Positions 10,691-22,310 of a DNA stretch of 64,000 nt are shown here, one piece after another. How positions within the stretch are numbered: the first letter of the stretch is position 1; every line of letters starts with the position of its first letter. The translations under genes and the position numbers were made by a program. The notes below the pieces were generated by a model. The model searched no databases, had not been told where the DNA came from, and saw only the letters and a program-made list of their open reading frames with translations. Origin of the DNA: Ochotona curzoniae (Eukaryota; Chordata; Mammalia; Lagomorpha; Ochotonidae). Location: the NCBI RefSeq assembly GCF_017591425.1, contig NW_024465751.1, positions 3,100,001-3,164,000 on the forward strand, in the 5' to 3' direction.

Positions 10691-11150
10691 GTAGCACTCT
10701 TAAATACACCATAGAAAATTAGATATGCTTGTTTTCTAAACTTTTAGATACAGGATATAACTTTAAAATTATTCCTTTTTACCTTCATCCATTTAACTTC
10801 CATAAAGCTTTTACAACATATTTCTCCTCATTTTAATCTTACAAATACATCTTTATGAGTTTTGGGGTCTTAACCTTAGATGCAGTATATCCTCATGCAT
10901 ATAGCTTTTTCTACAACCTTTTTTCTCATCTTCCACATTTAACTTTCACAACATACTTTTCTCTAGTTTTTATCTTTAAGCCTTTTTCATCACAAATATA
11001 TTCTCTTACTTTTCTCCATTAAAGCTTTTTTTTTCACCTACTGATTCCTTTTATTCCTATCCTGAAATCATCTTCTAACACTTGTGAATTAAATGAAAAA
11101 TGCCTTTTACAGCATTTTAACACATACTTAATTTAGAGTGCCTTTTACTT
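10691..11150. other. Pyrimidine-rich stretch with loose internal repetition
   Basis: The phrase CATTTAACTT.CA..ACAACATA appears twice (about 10788 and 10935), with similar flanking CTTTTT and TTAATCTT blocks. It is probably part of the same old element as the LTR-like segment. Non-coding. Confidence 0.4.
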
Positions 11151-11780
11151 TTGAACCTATGAAGAAAATTTTATTTGGGAAAGCAGACCCAATCCTTGGG
11201 AAGGGTTTGTCCCAAAGGAATAATCTCAGCGTTATTAACCAGGGAGTCAGATCTCCAGTTGGAATCTCCTTAGACAGAGGTGGGAGCATCCATAATCATG
11301 TTAGAGGATGGCAACCAGAGGTAAAGGCTAAATAAATTCTAGCCATGGCACTAGTCAGCTCAACAGATTCCTTCTCCAACCAACCAGCTCCTATATCTCA
11401 GGAGAATCCAGTCTGAGTCCTTCCTATCCTCCCCGGTAGAATTGATTAGAATTGTCTGCTTACAGTCATGCTCTGGGTCCTCCATCTCCCCTGAGATAAA
11501 TGTAATGGGATTAAGTAATGAGCATATCTTGAGCTGGGTTGCAGAGTCTTGCAGTTTCATAATAGAAGAGGATTCCATTTGAGGTTAGCAATCTTCTAGC
11601 ATTATGGGGAATGTACATGATTAAATACTGTTCCGTGGTCAGTTGGTGGCTTTAGGGGCCAAGAGTGCAACAGTAGCCATGGTTAACCGCATAGTACAAT
11701 TTCTGCCTAAAGATCAGCTCCTTCTGGTCTATTGCTGTGTCTCAATTTCTTTAAATTGTAAGAGATGGACTCTTTTAGGC
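11151..11780. other. Unclassified, probably repeat-derived
   Basis: Moderately GC-balanced sequence with many short frames in both directions and no recognised protein. Its composition differs from the preceding pyrimidine-rich block. It may be internal sequence of the retroviral element, but I cannot name it. Confidence 0.3.
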
Positions 11781-11874
11781 CATTTGCTTAAAATTAAACT
11801 GTTTAAACATCACAATGATTTCACTTACATATGTCCTTCATCCTAATTACTACACTTACAACTAATTTTGGGGG

Positions 11875-11965
11875 GAGTTTATCAGCATTTATTGAGGACC
11901 TTTTAGGTGTCTGTGTCATGCTTGGTACTACTGCATAATTTGTCTAATTTAGTTACACCAAATGC
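11875..11965 (-). mobile_element. MIR fragment, antisense
   Basis: The piece CAGCATTTATTGAGGACCTT followed by TAGGTGTCTG..ATGCTTGG matches the 3' end of MIR read in reverse (CATTTATTGAGCACTTACTATGTGCCAGG). Confidence 0.55.
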
Positions 11966-12009
11966 CACCACTGATTTAATTGTATCAACACTATGCAGTG
12001 GTGGGTTTA

Positions 12010-12275
12010 TATCCTGATTATACAAGAAGTTACTGGAATCTGGTATTTGTTTAAGACATGTAGGCAGAAAATGATTAATCTTGAATGCAGATATGCTATC
12101 TTGTGAACACAGCTTTTTTAATATCCACAGAGAAGCTAATATCTAACACTTGGCAAAGATTTTGCAATATTTTCAATTCTTGGTATAGTTAGTAGATAGT
12201 GTGTATGGAGTAGAAATTAGTTATAAACACTTTCCCTTTTGGGCTAGTAGAACATGGAATATGATCCATATATCT
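12010..12275. other. No gene or clear repeat recognised
   Basis: AT-rich DNA. Nothing supportable seen. Confidence 0.5.
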
Positions 12276-12279
12276 GATT

Positions 12280-12512
12280 ATGACCTGGGAAAGCAAAGAA
12301 GTCCTTGGGCCCCTATGCTCACATGGGAGACCTAGAGGAAGCACTGGATCCTGGCTCCTGGCTTCTGATTGGTTTGGCTCTGGACACTGCAGCCATTTGG
12401 AGAGTATACCAATAGATGGAAGATCTCTCTCCTTCTTCTCTTTTTCTTTCTCTGCTCTTTCTAAATCTAGCTTTACAATAAAAATAAATAAATCTTCAAC
12501 ATAAAAAAAGAT
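12280..12512 (+). mobile_element. 5'-truncated CSINE
   Basis: Begins in the middle of the element (GACCTGGGAAAGCA). It continues through CATGGGAGACCTAGAGGAAG, CTCCTGGCTTCTGATTGG, a TTTGGAGAGTA..CCAATAGATGGA block and AATAAAAATAAATAAATCTT. The tRNA-derived head with A and B boxes is absent, consistent with incomplete reverse transcription. Confidence 0.88.
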
Positions 12513-12514
12513 AG

Positions 12515-13825
12515 CCTACAGAATGGTAGAACATATTTGCAAATAATATATAACATAATGGGTAATTTCCAAGTGTATAGGGAAATCGTAAGTATCAGCA
12601 GGCCAAGGAGATTGAAAAAAAAATAGGTAAAGGATTCAAATAGACACTTTGTTTGACATTTATTACTTAGTTTCTATTGACCATCGTCATTTGTTTTCTC
12701 ACATTTCAACTCAGCCATGAATCATGAATACAAACCATGTTCTATAACTTGGATTAAGTAATCAGTTGCAGGGCTGAGTTCTTTATTTCTAGATGAGGAC
12801 AAATATTTGATGGATCAGATTATAGCAAGTAAATTCACAGGACACTTCCAACATAAGCTGAGCAAGCCAAAGGCTCACAATAAGGGCTTGGTTTCCTATT
12901 TCTCCATCCTTTTAGATTTTCTGTTACAACTGTTCCTGATAGATTCTGTGGACCCATGACAGCTTTATCTCCAACAATTTTCACTTTTATTTTTAACATA
13001 GAGTGGTACACTGATGTGTTTTCCCATGAGAAGTGTCCTTTTTAATTGTATACTGAATGGTGAGTGTAGAATTATTATTAATAATGAGTAACCCGTGCAG
13101 TTTACAAGGCAAGGTACATTTGCTGGGAGGGGAACGATGGTAATATCTTATTCAGTGACCAGACTAACAATTTATATGATTTCATCTGACCATCTACAAG
13201 TGGAAAACATTTTCCCTGTGGCATCACATCATGCTCCATCTTTACATTCAGTGAGGTTGAACATGTTATTTTGGAAACCAAGATAATATCTTGGTGATAT
13301 TTTATTGGCTTGTGCTGAGTCATGTTCCAAGCAGTGTTAATAGATCAGACGACAGATAGCTGGATGCTATACAACACCAAAAGACAAATTTTACTAATCC
13401 CATACATGGAAGGAAGTGAAGTTGCTGCCTCATGAATTGTTAATCCTGGGACATGCATATTGAAATTTTGTCCTTTTTTTTGCTATGATTGAAAAAGTAA
13501 TGTGTTGCTGGCCTTTATCAAGGGTTTTAACTCAATGTGAATTCAGACATGTAAACCAATAGTCTTGAAAGGTGTTGTTGGTGGAGTGTGTGGAGTGTGT
13601 ACCCCCTTTAAGCGGAAGGCACAAGGGAGATTTTGGACATTTCAGTGAGAACAAAAGTCTGATTTTACTAACCTGTGTTTGTTGATAGCAACTGGTTTCA
13701 TGTGTATAGTTTTTGAAACACTGTTGAGCACACAGATATCTTTGTGGGCTGGATATCACTTTAAAATCTCAGTCTTAGATACACAGAAGGCATAGTGTAT
13801 CTGTTGGTTCTCTGTTGACACTGAA
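12515..13825. other. No gene or clear repeat recognised
   Basis: About 1.3 kb of AT-rich DNA. Opposed 60-75 residue frames at 13095-13323 are chance. Confidence 0.5.
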
Positions 13826-13829
13826 GGGA

Positions 13830-13935
13830 AATTATTCCTTTTTTCCCTTTCCTGTAAAATGTGGGTGAAAATTATAAAATTTTGTCGTGAAGATTAAATA
13901 GGATGATGCAGGTAAAGTTTTTATCATTAACCATA
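13830..13935 (+). mobile_element. MIR fragment, sense
   Basis: CCTGTAAAATGTGGGTGAAA, then GTGAAGATTAAATAGGATGA and TGCAGGTAAAG parallel the MIR sense core (CTGTAAAATGGGG, GTGAGGATTAAATGAG, TGTAAAGCGC). Confidence 0.6.
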
Positions 13936-14019
13936 AAATATGCATGTATGTATTTCTTTTTTGTCCTCTTTAGTAATTATTCCTTGGTAGTTTCTATGTC
14001 TAATTTCTATTACTTAGAT

Positions 14020-14236
14020 CAAGGATCAGCAAATGCTTTGTACAAAGAGCAGGGTAATAAAACTTTTAGGCTTCAGGGCCAGATAGTTTTATCACATCAG
14101 CTTAGTCCTTGTAAGGCAAAAAACAGCCTTACATAACATGTATGTAAATGGGGACAGCTCTATTTCCATAACATTTTGTTCCTGAGATCAAGGAATAGAC
14201 TTGGTTTGACTCCAGGGCCAATATTTGCCAACGTTT
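14020..14236. mobile_element. hAT-like non-autonomous DNA transposon remnant
   Basis: Terminal inverted repeats are recognisable: AGGATCAGCAAATG at 14022-14035 and ATATTTGCCAACGT at 14221-14234. The body carries CTTTTAGGCTTCAGGGCCAG, matching a common mammalian element with 'ATATTTTAGGCTTTGCGGGCC'. The exact family name is not certain. Confidence 0.55.
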
Positions 14237-14707
14237 ATTTTGCTCCTCAATTCTCGTGGGAAGGATAAATGCCCGTCTCACCCATAACTCACTGTGGCAC
14301 AGTAGACCACCTTAGACCTCTTGTTATTGTCTACTGTCGTTTCCTTTTCATATTCTCCATTGCTATAACTTGAAAAATGTGTGTGAAAAGGTTGGTCTGA
14401 TGTCTGCTTGCCTTATAAGACATGCAATATTTTGAGATCAAGGACTGATACTGCATATTTAGCAACTGTAGATAAATCTAAATGAGGTTTGCTTTAGGAA
14501 GTTACTAATACTTAGCCATCATTAAACCATGAGTATCTCAGTGTTCTTTGTCTAATAACTACAGTAATTCTGATTATAATATTTATTGATACCTAGTTTT
14601 CTACTTGTATGCTTTTATAACCATTCATTATTTATGTTGTTAGTACTCTTTATGTTCATTACAGTAGGTCTTTTATAAGAAAGGGATTTTGTGTTCAATG
14701 GAATTTT

Positions 14708-15033
14708 TTTAAGATTTATTTATTTATTGGAAAATCAGTTATACATCGAGGAGGAGAGACAGAGAGGAAGATCTTTCATCCAATGATTCACTCCCCAAGT
14801 GAGCGCAATGGCTGATGCTATGCCAATCCGAAGCCAGGAGCCAGGAACTTCTGTATCCCACATGGGTGCAGGGTCCCAAAGCTTTGGGCCATCCTCGACT
14901 GCCTTCCCAGGCCACAAGGAGGGAGCTGGATGGGAAGTGGAGCTGCCGGGATTAGAACCGGTGCCCATATGGGATCCCGGGGCGTTCAAGGTGAGGACTT
15001 TAGCCACTAGGCCACGCAGCCGGGCCCGGCCCT
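14708..15033 (-). mobile_element. Full-length CSINE, minus strand, with perfect target duplication
   Basis: Complete antisense element, from AAGATTTATTTATTTATTGG to GCCGGGCCCGGCC. Perfect 14-base target duplication TTCAATGGAATTTT at 14694-14707 and 15034-15047. The CCGGGATTAGAACCGG B-box region is intact, so the copy is fairly young. Confidence 0.96.
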
Positions 15034-15149
15034 TTCAATGGAATTTTAATCAGAAGCCAAATCAAGCAAGTATTTATATCCTGGTTTTGGGTTTGTTTTT
15101 TTTTTTTTCTGTTTTTATCCCTGCTGGAGGAAAGAAGAAGCATCAGTAT

Positions 15150-15255
15150 TAATTAAGTGCTTACAGTTTACCAACTTCTTTGTAAACAATATCTGTGTGC
15201 GTCTCTGTGTCAATCACTTACATTCATCCTCTAATACATCCATTTACTCAGACAT
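15150..15255 (-). mobile_element. MIR fragment, antisense (tentative)
   Basis: ATTAATTAAGTGCTTACAGT followed by TTACATTCATCCTC resembles the reversed MIR 3' region (TTATTGAGTGCTTACTATGT). Short and diverged. Confidence 0.4.
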
Positions 15256-15284
15256 TAACTAGTGTCCTTTTGAGGTGGGAGGGG

Positions 15285-15622
15285 GAGCCCGTGCTGTGAC
15301 ATAGTAGGCTAAGCTTCCATCTGTGGTTCCAGCATTCCAGGTGGGTGCTGGTTCAAGTCCCAGCTGTTCCACTTCCAGTTCCACAGACTGCATATAGTTC
15401 AGGAAAGCAGCAGAACATGGCTCAAGTCCTTTGCCCCTGCACCCACATGGGTGACCCAGAAATTCCTAGTTCCTGTCTCAGAATCAGCTCAGCTCCCGCC
15501 ATTGTGACCATTTGGGGAGTGAACAAGGGGATGCAAGATATTGTTGTCTCTGCTTTCTGTGTAACTCTGCCTTTCCAACAAAAATAAGCAAATAAATAAA
15601 TCTTTAAAAGCAACAACAACAA
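15285..15622 (+). mobile_element. Diverged full-length CSINE, plus strand
   Basis: Starts GGGAGCCCGTGCTGTGACAT and carries GCTGGTTCAAGTCCCAGCTG (B box), CACATGGGTGACCCAGAAAT and CATTTGGGGAGTGAACAAGG. It ends AATAAATAAATCTTTAAAAG with a CAA-repeat tail. The sequence is closer to the older, rabbit-like form. Confidence 0.92.
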
Positions 15623-15834
15623 AGTAGTGCATAGTAAATGAAAAGAGAAAACAAAATTTCTGTCCCTGTGGTACATCCATGCAAATTGGGTAGGGAGATT
15701 ATACATGATTTTATATAATGAATTATGTACTGATAAAAAGTGACACAAGCATTATAGAAGAAACTTCAAGGGCAAGTGGTGCTGTTTGCGTCTGTCTATA
15801 TCTGCTTTTAAGTAGGCATGCTTATCCACATGAA

Positions 15835-16160
15835 AACTCAGTCTCTTTTTATTAGGGAATAGAGATGCCTACTGTGATTTCTTAGTGAAACACTTAAATA
15901 CACCCTGACATTATGACACTAGATTTTCTATGTCTATACCTACATTCCATTATGTATTTAAATAGCAGATTGTGTAGCTTGTAGCTGTTATTCAAGGACT
16001 ATTCAAGTGTAATATGGGGGTAAATCGTGGGAGGGGAAAATCATGGGTGGGGGAAGAAATATGGAGGAAGAAAGGAAAGAGCAAAGGGGGAATTCCTAAA
16101 CATAGAAAATGTATCATGGAAAACAACAAAAATAATATTTTGAAAAAGGAAAGAAAACAA
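15835..16160 (+). mobile_element. Lagomorph L1 3' UTR, plus strand
   Basis: Aligns in order with the 40000-40342 copy: TAGTGAAACACTTAAATA, CTATGTCTATACCTACATT, ATTTAAATAGCAGATTGTG, a GGGAGGGGAAAA/GGAAGAAAGG purine block, GGGGGAATTCCTAAACATAG, TGTATCATGGAAA and a terminal A-rich ACAACAAAAATAAT. No ORF2 sequence precedes it, so the copy is 5' truncated. Confidence 0.72.
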
Positions 16161-17335
16161 ATTTTGGGGCTACAATATAGCAAGCTAATGTATGTGTTCT
16201 GTTGTATGAATATCAAATCAGTATCCTTAGCATTTCATTTCATTTTAATCAACATTTAAATATCTTTGATTAACGATTATGTATACAGTGTGACATTTCT
16301 CTAAATTTGTACAATGGTTAAAAAGAAAAAAGAATCTCAGTCTCACACAGAGACCAGGACAGCCAAGTTTCAGACTTAATCTGCCTGCCTTATTTCAACT
16401 TTCTTTCTTTGTCACCGATTGAAGCAGTTGAGCATTTAAGGAAAAGGACTGATTTCTTGTTCATCCCTCTATGATTATTATTTTGCTTTTAAGCTTGCTT
16501 TTAGTATTTATCCTTGAAGAACCCTCCATGTGGGAGGAATGCAAATGCAGTAAATGAGATTTTAATAACAAAGAGTGTTGCTTCCTGAGTCAGCAGAAGA
16601 GATTGCCAGTAGAAGTAGGGTTGACTGGACTACTGAAGCATGCATTCAGCTGCTGTCTTCCACAAGTTCAAGATTTTTATCAGCTCAAAGGATGGTACCC
16701 ATCAGGTTTAACATATAAAGTGTGTAACTTATTGACGCCCATATCTTTAATAGCATGGCAACAAAGGGGAATTTCTATGCACTAGAGCTGGGAAGAGAAA
16801 CAAAGTATAAGAGATTAAAAATGAGTTCACTATTTTGTCAACAGGTAAAATATTCACAAGAAGTAGTTTCATGAGGTTTAGCTTACAGTAACGTGTAGAA
16901 AGTCATAAATTTCCATCAGCTTCAAAGTGACTCAGCACCAGTAGGATGGTATGCCTGCTGCTTGCTCCTATGCCATTGGGCCTGTGGGACCCTCCCAGCT
17001 GGGAAGAGAGACTTTTGCCTTGTTGAACTAAGCTACATGTTTTATGAAATAGGAGTAGATCATATGTGCAAAACCTTATCAATCAATTAAATAATTTTTG
17101 AAGATTTTATTTCTACATGAGTAAATATAAATCACTTTAAACATTGCATTTATTTTGTCTGTAAGAAGGATACATGTTTATCATGGCTCCAGAGAGTGGA
17201 AATGAGAGAATTAAAAAAATTCACTAGATGTGATTTTAACACAATAGAACCATTTGAATGTCAGAGCTGTTTGCCAGGGCAATGAATTGCACAGTAGTAT
17301 GGCTCAGGGTCTTATTTTCCCCTGGAACCTGTATG
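16160..17335. other. No gene or clear repeat recognised
   Basis: About 1.2 kb of mixed DNA including a short A-rich run. No supportable coding or RNA feature. Confidence 0.5.
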
Positions 17336-17344
17336 CTATCTAAA

Positions 17345-17410
17345 CATACATTATTATTATTTCTTTTTTTTTTCAGATGAAAAAAGTTATGCTGGTAAGC
17401 CAGTTTTTAG
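17345..17410 (-). mobile_element. MIR fragment, antisense (tentative)
   Basis: TTATTATTATTT followed by TTTTCAGATGAAAAAAGTTA and GGTAAGCCAG fits reversed MIR (TTATTATTATCCCCATTTTACAGATGAGGAAAC). Confidence 0.45.
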
Positions 17411-17559
17411 AAGTACACACAAATGTATAGAGGCAAATATGACTTGACAGCAGAACAGCTCAAAATAGGACCTCTGAAAAATTGCTTGCTCCTTAAAAGA
17501 AATGGAAACACTGGCCACATTGGCAGAATGAACTCAATCAGAAATGTAGAATTTATAAA

Positions 17560-17876
17560 GGTTCATTTTTTAATTGGTAAGACAGATTGACAGAGAGATA
17601 AGAGACATGGGGAAAGATCTTGGTCTGCTGGTTTACTCCTCAAGTAGCAACAAGAGCTGGAGCTGAGCCACTCCAAAGCCAGGAACCAGGAGCTTCTTCC
17701 AGATCTTCCATATGCGAACAGGGTCCCAAGGCTTTGGGCTGTCTTCGACTGCTTTCCTAGGCCACAGGCAGGGAATTGGGTGGAAATTAAAGCAGCCAGA
17801 ATATGACCCAGTTCCCGTATGAGATCCCGGTGGTTGCAAGGCAAAGATTTAGCTTCTAGACTACCACACTGGGCCC
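17560..17876 (-). mobile_element. CSINE, minus strand
   Basis: Full antisense order from TTTTTAATTGGTAAGACAGA through GAGCTGAGCCACTCCAAAGC, GGGTCCCAAGGCTTTGGGCT and GAGATCCCGGTGG to CCACACTGGGCCC. Moderately diverged, with no clean target duplication. Confidence 0.93.
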
Positions 17877-17879
17877 AAG

Positions 17880-19790
17880 AACCTAGAAATTAATTAAAGG
17901 CTTAAAGCAATCAAAATAACTTGAGGAAAAAAATAATCATCATCATCCTGTTATCAACAAGGCTACTTTATAAACAAGAGATTTGTCACACAGTCTGACA
18001 TTATGTAGGTTAAGACCCCGGTGATGGGGCTATTGCGAACAGAGTCCTAAATGGTTCCAGGTGTCACATGCAAAGAGCCAAGATACTCCTGTTTGAGGCT
18101 TCTCTCTTTTAGTGATTCAATTATGGGATTTCCACACAGCAAACTGATCAAATCAAATCACTTCTCCCATCCCCACCTCTGAACATCTGCAGCGGGTTAA
18201 ACTTCCACTCTGGTACTACCATTAACCCAAGACTTTGGTGCCCATACCCCTTTATGTTCATAATAATCAAATCTATAGGGGCAGAAAACACACTTGTGTA
18301 TAAGGGCTGTGAAGAGGAGGAGGGTATGGACAATGATTTTGGCACATGATTTCTTCTTGCAGTGATGAAAATATTCTATAATTACATAGTGCTGGTGGTG
18401 GTAAAACTCTGAATATCCTAAAATCACTGAATTACATACTGTAAAAGGTTCAATTTCATGGTGTTAATTGAATCTCATCAGTGAAAATAACCTGTAGGGA
18501 GGATCATTTTATAAAATGTGTGACTGGTAATTACCAAAACTGTCAAAGATCATCAAGAACAAGAAAATTCTGATCAATACAAGGATGAATGAGCCTAGGT
18601 ATACACAATGACTAAAGCTAAGTATTGATCTGGATACTGTCAATGTGCTGAAGCAATGGGAAAAACTGAGGGAATCTGAATAAAGCATAGACTGTGTAAT
18701 TATTTGTGAGTGTTAGTTCATTAATCATAACAAATATATCATCATTTAGGGAGAGAGACAGTAGGAGATAAAACAACCGGACATCGTTGTGTGCCTGATA
18801 CTGCATGCATTCCAGTCCTACTTAACCAGAAAAGGAACTAGAAAGGAAACGTGATGTGTACAAAGAGGAAAGTGTGATGTGTAGAAAGATGTGCATTTTA
18901 ATCTCAAACCTGTTAGTACCTTGGAGAACATCTAGCTTCTATATTTTCTGAGCTACTGTCTTCTTTTTTTTTTTTTGAAATTAATTGACATAGTATCAAG
19001 TAATCAACATGTTAAAAAAAATGCAAGTTCTTTACCACACCCTGTGACTCCTTCATTGACATTTCAATTTTAGTTTATACACAACCGGGTTCTTCTTAAA
19101 CAGTGGAAATACTATGTCAAGGAAAGTACTCCACAGAATACATGAAATATGACATTCTGAGTGTTGCCACTTTAGACCATAGTAACTTCGAAGTGATTTT
19201 ATGCTCTAAATTTTCTTTAAAAATATTTAGTTAAATTTATTGTTTTGGAAAGAATGTTTGAGGTTTCTCCATTTTTCATGATGCATATAAGGATAAAGAG
19301 AATGGCCACATCTGGCAGAAAGTAAAATGGAGTGTGGGGTCAGTGAATATGTTTGACTTCAAAATTCATAAACCTGAAATATTGACAAAACTCAAGTTAA
19401 GAATTGGATATGAAATCCTGAATGTTTCATTGTTTTCATGGATCACTTAGGTGCCAAGTTGTTAACCAAAATTTGGAACTATATTTTGATTTCTGGTTTT
19501 TAGGTTTCATTCCAACAGTGCACATGTCTCCGTTCATCCTCCTTATGCCAGTCAGCTGTTGCCTTATTTATAGCACTGCCTTCACCTCAGTGTCTTTTTC
19601 CAAGTCCTGCTCATCTTGTGCCTGCACACTGTCCACCTGTTTTCATACTGGGAATTATGGTGACTGAAGTATACATCTTAAATTTAATGTCTCTCACTGT
19701 TTATGTACTGTGGGGGATGTCACTTTCAGGATATGCTGGCTGAGCTTTTCAGATTCAGGTTGGGTGTGATGGAAACTTCCCCTGCCCCCC
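17880..19790. other. No gene or clear repeat recognised
   Basis: About 1.9 kb of AT-rich DNA with a T-run at 18965-18976. Open frames up to about 80 residues have no protein character. Old L1 or other decayed repeats may be present but I could not place them. Confidence 0.45.
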
Positions 19791-19799
19791 CTGGTCTGT

Positions 19800-20110
19800 T
19801 TCCAGACACGCACAGAACACATTGTCAGCAGCTCACAGCTCTTAATTACTTGTGTCCCACTGGCATTTGTTATTGTTCTGGTAAATCATTCTCACCTGCT
19901 CGGCATCCAGGCCGGTACATTTGTGTGGAGAAGAGGCCCAGAGTATTTCTCACCATTGTGTGGCAGTAATTATCTGTAGCACACTCTAATGACTTTGGAC
20001 CCTGCTGTTTTTGTGCAGTAATTAACAGGTGGCAAGCTTTGCTTGCAACATTTTCCCCAACAGTTCCTGCAGAAACACTGGCATCTGGAAAAATAGATTA
20101 AATATTGAAA
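19800..20110. promoter_or_regulatory. Candidate conserved non-coding element / enhancer
   Basis: Non-repetitive, compositionally balanced DNA with clustered developmental transcription-factor motifs. TAATTA homeodomain cores lie at 19843-19848, 19967-19972 and 20019-20024. A CAGGTG E-box is at 20026-20031, and SOX-like CATTGTG and ATTGTT motifs are near 19954 and 19870. No frame stays open across it and no repeat landmark is present. Such clustering is typical of vertebrate conserved enhancers, but conservation itself was not tested. Confidence 0.4.
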
Positions 20111-20960
20111 CAATGGTTTTGAGATGGCCTCTTCCCTGATTCTGCCATTAGCTTGTGTTTGGCAGGTTTCAATGGGTTAGGTGAATGATACAATTTAGTA
20201 GTGGCACTTGGAGTATGTCTTTTCCAGGCAGTCTAGTTGCATCCAAATATCTATTTTCCAACATGAAATCTACACAAGTATTAGCTTCTGTTACTATGAT
20301 ATTGTTGGAGCAACCTGAGATGGCTTTCAAAATGGATTTCTTCACATGCCATTCATCGCCCTTCACTCTCTAATTATGTTCTTTCATAATTATTTCCACC
20401 GTGGTAATATCTCCAGACAATCTGGACTATTCACCACTCTTTAGATGTGTCCAACACACTAATACATTTCAACAGTTACATATTTTGTTTCAACTGCTTG
20501 TTTCTTATTGCTTGAAATAGCTCATCCGTTCTTTCCAGTCCTAAGCTCTTAAACCTATTTTGAGATGAACATGACCTCTTGTTTTTGATGGTCTCATCCA
20601 TGTCCTAAAACTTTAGGGACTTTCTCAGTCTTCACTGGCACATTGCCCGCTGATTGCATATTTTCCATGGAGACCGAAGAGCAGTTGCATTCTGCTCTCT
20701 TCAGACCACTCCAGGAAATGGCACATCGTGCCACAAATTCTGGTCTCTGTCTTGCAACAGCTTCAAGGTCAGGAGTTTCGGCAGAGTCAGATGCTTGATG
20801 ACATATTTTAACTGAATGAAGGAATAAGAGAAGACTCCAACGGAAGAACCGAGGCACATGGTGTGTGTAAGGAGACACACCGGAGAAATCCTCAGTTAGT
20901 GCCTCCTCAAGGGGCCGTAACCAAGGGGCAAGTGAGGCAAGATGTCGTTTTATATTTCCT
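20111..20960. other. Non-repetitive stretch, no gene recognised
   Basis: Continuation of unique-looking DNA. A 94-residue minus-strand frame (20594-20878) has unusually mixed, protein-like composition but no recognised domain and no convincing splice or start context. CpG content is slightly above the surroundings at 20830-20950. Confidence 0.4.
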
Positions 20961-21339
20961 TCTTGTTCTTGCCTGCCTCACTTTGCTTCGTTCTTGCTTC
21001 CCTGGAATTATAATTTCTAGTGAATCTCCTTTCTTTTTAAAATCTTATTTCAATATTTAACGTATATCTCGAAAATTGCACTTGCTTTAGAGGCTCCAGG
21101 TAATGTTTTAATACCTATACACACTGTCTAATATTCAAAGCTAAATACACATGTCTACTTCCACTAAATTTATCATTGCCTTGTAGTGAAAATATTCAAA
21201 ACTATTTGTTCTAGCTTTTTAAAGGAGACCTACAGTGCATTATTTTGATCTATGTCAACTTTACTGTGCTGAAACATTGAAACTTCTTTGTCCTAACCAA
21301 CTGTAACTTACTAGCCATTAATCAAAATCTCTCCATCAT

Positions 21340-22310
21340 TTTCTCTCCTAGCCTCTGATGGCTGTTATTAACTCTTTCATTGGAACAATGTCTTTAGATT
21401 TCACACATGATGATTTGACATTTTTCTTTCTTGTCTTGGTTTATGCCACATAATGACTACCTGTTTCATCTATTTTGTTGGAAATGACAAAATTTTTCCT
21501 TTTAATGGCTCAGGTGTATTTATTTATTTATTTTTATTTTAAAGGCAAATATTTACAGAGAGAGAAAGAAAGACAGAGAAAGGTCTTGTATCTGTTGGTT
21601 CACTCTCCAGTGGCTGCAGTGGTCAGACCTGAGCTGATCTGAAGCCAGGAGTCAGGAGCTTCTTCTAGGCCTCCCGTGTGGAGCTAGGGATCCAAGACAT
21701 CAGGGCATCAGTGCTACCTTCCCAGGCCATAAGCAGAGAGGTTTGGAAGTGAAGCAACCAAGACAGGGGCTGATGCCCAACAGGGTTACTAGAGGTTGTC
21801 TGCTGCGTCACAGAGCCAACCCCAGAGGATTAGCTCATTGTGTGTGTGTATCACATTTTGTTTATTAACCAAAAGATATTTAATTTGTCTGCCTTTATTG
21901 TATTTTATCAACAGTGCAGTATTAAACATGGGAGTGGCAGGTGTCTCTTCATAACACTTATTTACCCTACTTTGGAGTAATAATCATGAAGGTACTAGAT
22001 CTTGTGTTTCTACTTGTTTTGAGAAACATCTAGTGTTTTCTGCAATGATTGTTTAAGGCTTCCTTGTTTTCCACATCCTGATCATGGTTGTTGCATTGTG
22101 TCTTTTTTGACAGAAACCTAGGGAGACGTAATATCTCATTGTAGTTTTGATTTTCATTTTCCTGTGATGCGGGACAGTTTATTTTGTACTGTTGACCATT
22201 TGTATGTCTTTGCTTGAAGAATGCCTGTTTTCATCTAGAGCTATTCTTGTTCTCTTTTATGGATTTTGGTATACAGTTAGCTGAGTTTGTTATATAATAT
22301 GGTGACTAAT
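21340..22310 (-). mobile_element. Old L1 (ORF2 end/3' region), minus strand, split by a CSINE
   Basis: Pieces 21340-21514 and 21831-22310. On the plus strand it shows the classic reversed L1M sequence: CTCTGATGGCTGTTATTAAC, GAAATGACAAAATTTTTCC, then after the SINE AGTATTAAACATGGGAGTGG, GTAATATCTCATTGTAGTTT, GATTTTCATTTTCCTGTGAT and CCATTTGTATGTCTTTGC. The ORF2 reading frame is destroyed. Retrotransposon relic with no activity. Confidence 0.82.
21515..21830 (-). mobile_element. CSINE inside the L1, minus strand
   Basis: Antisense element from a TATTTATT tail through AGAGAGAAAGAAAGACAGAG, GATCTGAAGCCAGGAGTCAG and CCAGGCCATAAGCAGAGAGG to CAGAGCCAACCCC at the head. It interrupts one L1 relic, so it inserted after that L1. 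Confidence 0.9.

Noticed and set aside
17377..17394. 18-base microexon-like segment between TTTTTTTTTCAG and GTAAGC
   Set aside because: The whole segment is better explained as a reversed MIR core (TTATTATTAT..CAGATGA), which naturally creates these splice-like signals.
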